The position numbers and the translations under genes are program-made. From Juglans regia (taxonomy: Eukaryota; Streptophyta; Magnoliopsida; Fagales; Juglandaceae): 64,000 nucleotides of DNA. The notes beneath the pieces were generated by a model, which had not been told where the DNA came from, did not search any database, and saw nothing but the letters and a program-made list of their open reading frames with translations. Positions 56,371 through 64,000 of the stretch are shown one piece after another (position 1 is the first letter of the stretch; each line of letters begins with the position of its first letter). Location: contig NC_049909.1 of assembly GCF_001411555.2 (NCBI RefSeq), forward strand, positions 8,873,485-8,937,484. Direction: 5' to 3'.

Positions 56371-56883
56371 ATATCTTTTATTTGCATTTTTTTGTTTTTT
56401 TGTATGGATAGCATTTTTGTGTTTTGTAAAATTAAGTTAATTATGAATCGTCTTTTATTTTTAAGGTATTGTTTTGCCATCAAAATTTATAAAACTTTTG
56501 CCATTGTCCATTTGTAGTGTGTAAGCCTTCGAACGTATTTTCCATTTCCATCAACGATTTCTGCAATCAATCTCTCCATAATTTCCGTTTGAACCCTTTA
56601 TTGTGTGTTCAAGCAGATATTAATACCAATCGAATGGTAACTATCCATGTTCGAACTGTAACTCCTCGGAGTTCAAATAGTTTAATAAATTATTCAAACT
56701 ATAAGTCAATTTCTTGCTAAATTTAGTAACTTAACCCACCAATTTCTCGTTCGATCGTATCTAATATCCATTCGAAAGTTGATTTGATTTATGGTCCAAC
56801 GATTTATTCAACGTTAAATTTTATGGGAGATGAAATTTCTAGTCCAAAAAACATTGTCCCAAAAATAAATTGTTGTTGTAGTC

Positions 56884-57399
56884 TGCAAGTTAGAGATCGT
56901 AGTCATTAAATCTTGTAGCCAGCTAGGGTACATACGACGTTGGTTCACGAAATAGAATCTTAAAATTAATTAAATAACTAGCTTTTACTTTGGTTTGAAT
57001 ACAGCTTTTTGAAGAGGAATGATTGTTCCTTAGTTTTGATTACAGATATTTTTTACTCACTTGAATAACGTCCTCAACCCGTGATGGTGGTATTCTGGAT
57101 CAGTGGCCTGCAGGTCACCCGGCCATAAGGGCCATGATGGTGACCGTACCATGCACCACCCCTGCGCGCAACCAAGGGAGGTGGTCCATGTCACTACTGG
57201 GTCATTGATCAGGTGTGGTCATTCCACCGCCAAGCCACTGATCTACCATGGCCCATAGGGGTGGCATGATGGACCTCGATCGAGCTGGATACAACTTGCA
57301 ATTGGTAATTAGTTTGTGAGAATTTTGTTTCCCAAGTGAATTCTTTTTCTTTTTAGAACTTTTCTAAACAAGATATTCTTTCTTAATTTCTAGTTCTCA

Positions 57400-57407
<8 letters not shown>
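56884..57407. other. Intergenic DNA with GC-rich inverted-repeat island at 57080-57260
   Basis: Mostly AT-rich, but 57080-57260 is sharply GC-rich and made of inverted repeats: GATCAGTGGC (57098-57107) pairs with GCCACTGATC (57234-57243), and GGTCACC (57113-57119) pairs with GGTGACC (57139-57145) around GGCC...GGCC. No coding frame is recognised. It may be a foldback element remnant or a structured RNA; the identity is unknown. Confidence 0.5.
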
Positions 57408-57447
<40 letters not shown>

Positions 57448-58825
57448 ATGGGAAATGCTAAGTGTCCCGATAGTGGGTCTCGATAATGGATCTTGATACT
57501 TTTCTTTTTCCTTTTACTTAGTGATTAAGGAATTATTTTTTAATGGTATTGTCATATTTTTTTAAATGTTTAAGTTGATAAAAAAATATATATAAAAAAT
57601 AAATAAATACACTAGTCGAGAGAATTCCTAGGAAATTCTAGGTGCACCTTAATTTATACAATCTCTTCCATGCATAATTTATCGGGATCATGTTCTGTCA
57701 TGAAAAAAATTAGTTTCTGTCTTCAATACTCACTTGTTTCGATCCTATAGTTTTATATATATCTTTATTGGAAGTAGTACTTTCTCTCGATCTCTTTGCT
57801 CCTCACTAGGAATTAACGTATCTTAACTGTACAAGAGCTTATAAAATGGAGGATTTTGCTATCTAGGGTATTTTGAGATTTGTGATCTTTGTTTTTTTTT
57901 TTTTTTGTTTTTAGACGTATTAGGAATATTATATTTAACTAGTGCATGCGAGAACACGTTTTTTTCCAACTTTTTAAGTGCCCTTGTATTAATATTGATC
58001 CCACAACTTTAAGTGGCTATATACAACAATGTATAAAAATAATCCTCTTACGCAATTGATCCCGGATTTAGTGGACCGGTGCAACAGGAAAAAAAATATT
58101 GCAACTTCATGATACATTTATTTTTATAAAAAATAAAATAATAATCGATGTGCACTGGTTGTATGTGACGATAATATATATGTGAAGAAATTCATGAGCC
58201 TAACTCAGTTCATAAAATCTGTTCAACAAGAAAAAATTATTCATTTCTTATAAATATATCTAAAATCTTATCTACAGACAATGTGAGATTATTCTACAGT
58301 AATATAAAGTTAATTTTCTTCTGTTTTTTTTTTCTTATTTTCATGTACATATATATAAGCTTTTGTTGGTGTCAGAAATTTGAGTGAAATAGTGATCATT
58401 GCTAATGGCTGTCACCATTTAAAGATCTCTTAATAAATGCCACGAACATTAACTCTATTATATATTTATAAAAATATGTTGATTTTTGGTTCATCTATGT
58501 GTACAAGCCAACTAATTAATCTACCTAGCTTGTTTGGTTCGTGATCATGTGCACCTACTAAAGTTGTCCCCCTCGGATGCGACAACACTGATCACCAATA
58601 TCCGATATCACCGCGGAAATCCAAGATCGAGAGGAGAGAAAAGTGTTAGGTTTACAAAAATAAGGTTCACAAATTAATATAGTTAAATGAGATACAATCT
58701 TAGATTTTTATTTTTAACCTAACATTCTTATTCAAGGATACAATCATGATTTCAATCATTTATGTACCTTACAAGAAAATCACAAGAGCATGTATGCTTA
58801 AATAGTCTCGTCGTTCAACCAGCCC

Positions 58826-58863
<38 letters not shown>

Positions 58864-59155
58864 GGAATAGTGTCGAGTGCATTATTCTCAGAATGCACCT
58901 GATATAATGATTTAAATAAAAAATAATGAAATAGCCAGTGACTTATTTGTCTGGAAAAAGAAAATATATGGTTAAAAAAGATAAAAAATAAAGATTAAAA
59001 AAAAATCTAAATTTCAGTAAAGTATGAGTATTGGTCTACATCCATATTGGATTTTGTTTATTTAAAAAAAATGAAACAAAAAGAAAGGAAAATAAGTACA
59101 CTATCAGAACAAAAAGGATATACAAAAGAGATGGCAATTCATGTGCGCCGCGAGG
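57408..59155. other. AT-rich intergenic DNA with TA microsatellites
   Basis: (TA)n tracts at about 57408-57440 and 58826-58860. Each is followed by a GGGAA(A)TGCTAAG- or GGGAATAGTG-type start that looks like the end of small MITEs, but opposite ends were not found. No gene. Confidence 0.45.
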
Positions 59156-59332
59156 CTATTAAAGGCCTTTTGGTAAAATATAATCCTTCATTAAATTATA
59201 TAAGGGAGCTACACGTCAAATGATCAAGAGTCTTAAGAACCTTTTGATAAAACAAGATCCTTCATTAAATTCTATAAGGGAGCTACATGTCAAATAGTCA
59301 AGGGTTTTAAGGGCTTTTTGGTAAAACAGGAC
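59156..59332. repeat. About 75-bp tandem repeat, two and a third units
   Basis: Units at 59156-59231 and 59232-59305 share CCTTCATTAAATT, ATAAGGGAGCTAC and a GTCAA end; a partial third unit with TTTTGGTAAAACA ends at 59332. Units differ at roughly one in seven positions. Confidence 0.75.
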
Positions 59333-59629
59333 TTAACAGAAAAACAACAAAAGTTAACGGAAAAAAATAAAAGTTACTATTCACAGTTAGATAACCCCTT
59401 ATTATAATAGACTAGATATATATATAAGTGGACATGAGTGTCAGAATCTCAACAAGAATTATGCCTCAACAGCTCATAATGGTGAGTTGCTAATAATATC
59501 TTGGATCTATGGAAACAAAACAAAACCTAACCCACCTTAAGATTTGAAGAATGTAATTAATTTAGAAGAAATCCCCATAATTTTCCTTCAAATATTTGAA
59601 GAACCAGATTTCAAAACTACTATATATAC

Positions 59630-60066
59630 TGGAGGGGACATTTGCATCCCCCTGTCTGTCCAAGCCCATGACTGGGAAGCAGGCCTAGAGCCTTTAGCCT
59701 AAGGATTAAGGGGGCCACGTCTAGAAAGCCCAAGGAGCATAACTGCATGGCAGATGACCACTACAAAATTGGAATATTAATCCACAAGTGGAGATCATTA
59801 TCCTGAGGGAGATAGCCCCTACGAAACGGGAGTTATCTTCCCTCCCGATTAGGAAGGGATCAGAGTGAGTGATCATCCTGATACATCCAAGTCCTTCTAT
59901 AAATACCCTATGAGAGGTAACAAACATAATCATCTTCATTTTTATATATACTTATCTTTATATTGTTATTGACTTAAGCATCGGAGTCTACCCAAGGCAA
60001 CAGTGCCGCTCCTTCGTTACTACAGGTCATCTATACAGTTAGTGGTGTGAAACACATTCTTTATAG
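59630..60066 (+). repeat. 5' LTR of the Tat-type gypsy element (edges approximate)
   Basis: Precedes the primer-binding site at 60067. It contains a TATA box CTATAAATACC at about 59898 and an inverted duplex near GGGAGATAGCCCC. The left edge is estimated from the change of composition around 59630, since no second LTR lies within the window. Confidence 0.55.
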
Positions 60067-63000
60067 TGGTGCCGTCTGTGGGATTCTGACAGACAAAAAA
60101 TGTGATTTTTACATGCCAACCGTCACGCAATCACACATCAACCGGGATCCACAAACAAGCATGACGGAGGCAAATGTGAGGTTAGCAAAAATGGAAGAAA
60201 GACTGAAGTAAGTAATGGCGGTTGTTGAACAACTGCAAAAAGAGAACGAGGAGTTAAAGCGGCAAAGAGATAGTCCCCCCAGCCCAGAATGAGCAAGATG
60301 GAGGGCAAACTGAAGAAGATGCACACAGAGCAAGGGTTTGCAGCAAAGAGATGGAAAAGGAAAAGATGCAAGATGAGTTGCGCAGTTTGGTGGACAAATA
60401 TGAGGAGATGCCGAAGAGGATGGGTGGTTGTTCCTCTTCCGTAGAATAGCTCCTCACACGAATGGACTTTCCTTACAACGAGGACGTCATGGCAGTTGCG
60501 CTACCGTCTAAATTTAAGGTACCCCAGGTCAACTTATATGATGGATCCAAGGATCCTGTTGATCATCTCGAGAACTTTAAAGCACACATGACCCACCATG
60601 GCTTCCCAGCAGAGGTGGCTTGTAACGCTTTTGCTTTAACATTGAAAGTAATAGCACAAGGATGGTTCGGGACCCTGCGCCCCAGATCCATTGGCAGTTT
60701 TTAGGAGTTAGCTAAACAGTTTCTCACACAGTTTATGGCACGTAGAAGGCGTCGTAAGCTGGCCGCTTATCTACTAACCATAAAACAGAAAGAGGGGGAG
60801 AACTTGAACACTTACCTGACACGCTTTAATAAAGAAAGGCTCACCACAGACGACCATGATGAAATGATCACCTTGGCCACCCTTTTGGGAGGAATCTGGC
60901 TCTGAAGCCCGTTTATGGTTGAGATGGCCAAATGGACACCATCCACATTGAGAGAGTTCATGGACCGAGTAGACAATTTTGTTAATGGGGAAGAAACATT
61001 GCAGGCTCTCCTAGAGCCTTGGAAGTAGGAGGCAAAACCGAAGAACAAGAACTAGAACAGTTCTAAAGTAAAGGACAAAAGAGCAAATGGCCAAGGCCAC
61101 TACGATGATAGAAGTGACCAATACCCCAATCACCAGGACCAAGGGTGCCGACTAATTCATAACAACCATAACATACAAGAGAATAGTAGGGCGACAAGAA
61201 AGGGAGAACACTCGCCAGGTAGAGGCCAGCGCCACTGCGCGTATCACCAAAGCAACTCCCACTGGACTGAAGACTACATTATTGTAAAGAAGCAAGTCGA
61301 AGAGGTGTCCAGAAGCGGGGAACTGGAAAGGATGTTGGCTAATTACGTCAAGCAACAGAGGGAAGAGAATCGCGAACAAGAGCACAGACGAGGTAAGAGC
61401 CCTAAGCACCAAAGGCAGGAGAGACGGAGGAGGAATAACTCTCCATGACCCAGGAGAGGCCAAGAACAAGCCGCCCCCAGGGAAATCCGCCAATAACAGG
61501 CGGCTCCGCTAGAGGCGACACCACAACATCTGGCAAGAAAGCCCACACCTGCAGGGCAAGGTATCACGAAGTATACATGGCTGACAGGCCATATAAATAC
61601 TCTAGGATGGAGGCGACCCCAAACATCTCATTTCGGGACGAGGATTGCAAGGGAGTTATGTAACCCTATGATGACACCTTGGTTTTTACACTGCTGATAG
61701 CCAACTACACGACCAAACGGGTTTTAGTCGACAATGGGAGCTCTACCGACATTTTATTTTCGGATGCATTCACTAGAATGGGTATCAGTACCAACAAGCT
61801 GCAACCATCACCCTCTAAACTTAAACGCCCACACAGTCACTAGCATGACAGATTTCCTAGTGGTCAATGCCCCATCATCCTACAACGCCATATTAGGGCA
61901 CCCGACCCTCGATAACTTAAAGGTGGTGACCTCTACGTACCACCTTAAAATGAAGTTTCCGATAGAAGCAGGAGTCGACGAAGTCCAGGGTGAGTAAATA
62001 TTGGCTCGGAGGTGTATTGTCCAAGAGTTAAAGACAGGAGCGCCGGCGGTATGTTCGGTAGGTAATTCAGGCGAATACCTGCCGCCACCACCTCGGTCAG
62101 AAGAAGGACAAAACATAGAAGCTAGGGATGAAAGCAATTTGCTACAAGCCAAGGCGAATGAGACCTTACATATAGTGAGGCTGCACCCAGAACGCCCAAC
62201 CGCCACCACAAGGGTTGGTTCCAAGCTCCCACCAGAGTACCAAGAGGCCCTGAAACAGCTATTAATCAAACACAGAGACGTATTTGCCTAGAACCATGAA
62301 GACATGCAAGGGATCGATAATACGGTCAAAGAGCACAGCCTCTGCATCAACCTAGAAGCTAGGAAAGTGCGGCAGAAATTGAGGCTATTCAGCAGAGAGA
62401 AATGCATGGCTATAGCTGAGGAGATTGATAGGCTCTTAGCGGCAGGTTTCATACAAGAGATGCACAACCCCGAATGGCTCTCCAACGTAATGCTTGTCAA
62501 AAAAGCCAATGGTAAATGGAGAATGTACATGGATTTCACCGACCTCAACAAAGCTTACCCCAAGGGCAGCTTTCCACTTCCCTGGATTGACATCATTGTG
62601 GATGCTACAGTAGGGCATAAAGTTTTGAGCTTTATGGATGCTTACTCCGGCTAAGGGAATCCTTCGCGGTACTACGCAAGTACAAAATGAAGATGAACCC
62701 AACCAAATGCACATTTGGAGTGAACTCTGGCAAATTCCTAGGGTTCAGAGTTTCAGAGAGAGGTATAGAAGCCAACACTGAGAAGATAGAGGCACTTTTG
62801 AATATGGCGCAGCCCCGGACCATCAAATACACCCAATGCCTAGCAGAAAAAGTAGCAGCCTTGAACATGTTTGTGTCGAGGTCCGTGGACAAGTGTCTCC
62901 CTTTTTTCGTGTTCTAAGGAAGGTACACCCTTGGAACGAAAAGTGTGACCAAGCCTTCGAGTAACTAAAGAAGTACTTGACCAATCCACCCCTTTTGAAG

Positions 63001-63585
63001 CAACCTAATCAAGGGGACATTTTGTACGTGTACTTAGTAGTATCACCCCAAGCCGTATCTGCCGTCCTAGTAAAAGAAGAAGAAGGAAATCAAGTGCCAG
63101 TTTACTACACAAGTTGCGCCCTAAGGGGCGCCGAAGTTTGCGCTAGTGGTAGCCACAAGAAAACTACAACCATACTTCTAAGCCCAGCCAATAAAGGTAT
63201 TAACAAAAAACCCTCTTGGGAGAGTACTACCAAAGTCAAACTCCTCAGGGCACCTGGTCGCGTGGTCAGAAGAGCTCAGTAGTTCGAAATCACTTATGCA
63301 GCCAAAAATGCAGTTAAGGGCTAGGCCCTTGTAGATTTTGTAGCCGAGTTCAACGGGGTTCCCAGCAGAGATCACGACGCTCCCTCAAGCTGACCCTGGA
63401 CAGTCTTTGTCAATGGGTCATCATGCCGAGTCGGGAGCAGCATAGGGGTCCTTATCGTCACAGAAACAAGTCAAGAACACTACTACATGGCGACACTCAC
63501 CGTCAAGACCACCAATAATGAGGCAGAGTATAAGGCCTTGATAGCAATATTGGGTGAGATGCACCTTAGTAAGGGTGTTGCAAAA
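60067..63585 (+). pseudogene. Tat-lineage Ty3/gypsy gag-pol pseudogene
   Basis: The primer-binding region TGGTGCCGTCTGTGGGA (60067-60083) is typical of Tat elements. Gag begins at about 60462 (VPQVNLYDGSKDPVDHLENF) and runs with stops to about 61440. The protease active-site motif VDNGSS is at about 61728. RT fragments follow: HNPEWLSNVMLVKKANGKWRMYMDFTDLN (62458-62550), then the text jumps at about 62652 from FMDAYSG to the NPTKCTFGVNSGKFLGF region, so the part with the catalytic YMDD is deleted. The RNase H begins near 63395 (FVNGSS) and shows NNEAEYKALIAILGEMHLS before it stops at about 63585. Many stops and frameshifts: it is inactive. Confidence 0.8.
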
Positions 63586-64000
63586 CCCTTTTTGTGCAAG
63601 ACGTAGCTAATTATGACAGACCACGTTGCCTTCCTCTTAATCTTTGTTGTCGCTTCCTTCCCTTCGAGGAGCTTCCCTATCTCCTAATAGTTTTCTATTT
63701 CAATGGCCCATTCTAGCATCCTAAGTCCCATCTGTGCTACTGGGATCCCGACGGTTGGTACTTCGATCAGCCTCGTCTATATCTCCCACTACAATTTTGT
63801 CTCGTCCTTTGTCGATGCCACCCTTGGTAACATTTCCGCTACTGAGTTGTTCGCCCCTGGAATTTGCATTATAGAGAAGTATTTGAACTGGTCGTGGAGT
63901 TGCAGTACCTGCTCGAGGTGTTTCTTCAACCTTTCCCCTTTGGTGGTGTAGGCCCCTGTTGCTTGGTTTACTATTATTTGGAAATCAACTTTTACTTCTA
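63586..64000 (-). pseudogene. Inverted second half of a Tat RNase H and linker
   Basis: The minus strand from 64000 reads EVKVDFQIIVNQATGAY, then KGERLKKHLEQVLQLHDQFKYFSIMQIPGANNSVAEML and RVAS, the C-terminal half of the Tat RNase H. The linker follows (VPTVGIPVAQ, WSVIISYVLHKKG), ending at about 63590. This is the part expected to follow the plus-strand half that ends at 63585, but in opposite orientation. It continues beyond the window. Confidence 0.8.

Larger units (their letters stand above)
52247..56883 (-). mobile_element. Degenerate CACTA (En/Spm) DNA transposon, left side missing
   Basis: The minus strand carries a TNP2-type transposase pseudogene (52370-54785). The right end, ATTGTTGTTGTAGTC (to about 56883), is the complement of a CACTA-like terminus with the first base changed (GACTA). 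Subterminal DNA at 56520-56830 has repeated TTCGAA, GTTCGAA and TTCAAA words, as expected for transposase-binding repeats. No left terminus is found; the Del-like element ends exactly at 52246 and may have removed or displaced it. Confidence 0.6.

Noticed and set aside
1..64000. tRNA or rRNA genes
   Set aside because: No cloverleaf with A and B boxes and no conserved rRNA core was noticed. The TGGTATCAGAG motifs are retrotransposon primer-binding sites, not tRNAs. A tRNAscan-SE run would be decisive.

Overview
This is nuclear DNA of a flowering plant, almost certainly a eudicot. It is AT-rich and dense in nested retrotransposons and short non-autonomous DNA elements (MITEs). It holds one three-exon gene with canonical GT/AG introns that encodes a wall-associated receptor-like kinase (WAK-like). 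The structure of that gene and the style of the MITEs remind me of woody eudicots such as Fagales, but this is inference; no rRNA, tRNA or organelle sequence fixes the species.

Layout. 116-13241: a non-autonomous LTR retrotransposon with ~340-bp LTRs. It carries degenerate host-gene fragments (HOP/STI1 and a 3'-5' exonuclease-domain protein) and was hit by three later insertions: a 752-bp element in its 5' LTR and two separate ~4.38-kb solo LTRs, each with its own 5-bp target duplication. 13242-18985: AT-rich intergenic DNA with a hAT-like MITE, a long inverted-repeat (foldback) element and other MITEs. 18985-20660: a damaged L1-type LINE. 21059-23474: a minus-strand Ty3/gypsy remnant with gag next to integrase. 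23475-28746: a decayed Copia element with a minus-strand LINE inside it. 28893-36557: a minus-strand LTR element with 2.8-kb LTRs and no coding capacity. 36853-41569: a MITE, then the WAK-like promoter and gene. 42089-42207: a stray WAK exon fragment. 43953-52246: a plus-strand Del/Tekay-like gypsy element retaining RNase H and integrase. 52247-56883: remains of a CACTA transposon. 57080-57260: a GC-rich, inverted-repeat island. 59630-64000: a Tat-type gypsy element cut by an inversion near 63590.

Only the WAK-like gene looks functional: it reads as 724 codons across three exons with the kinase catalytic residues present, although its calcium-binding EGF-like module appears to lack the last two cysteines. 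Everything else is mobile-element DNA in various states of decay. The two large gypsy elements at 28.9-36.6 kb and 44.0-52.2 kb are related: they share a ~60-bp identical LTR block, similar internal spacers and the same sequence before the polypurine tract.

The most interesting signal is structural. The solo LTRs and the Del-like LTRs share a module of three successive hairpins whose arms differ between families yet remain complementary. In the solo LTRs it is followed by an array of further hairpins of the form CCACA-N5-TGTGG, one of which also shows a compensated change. This points to a conserved RNA or DNA structure in plant gypsy LTRs.
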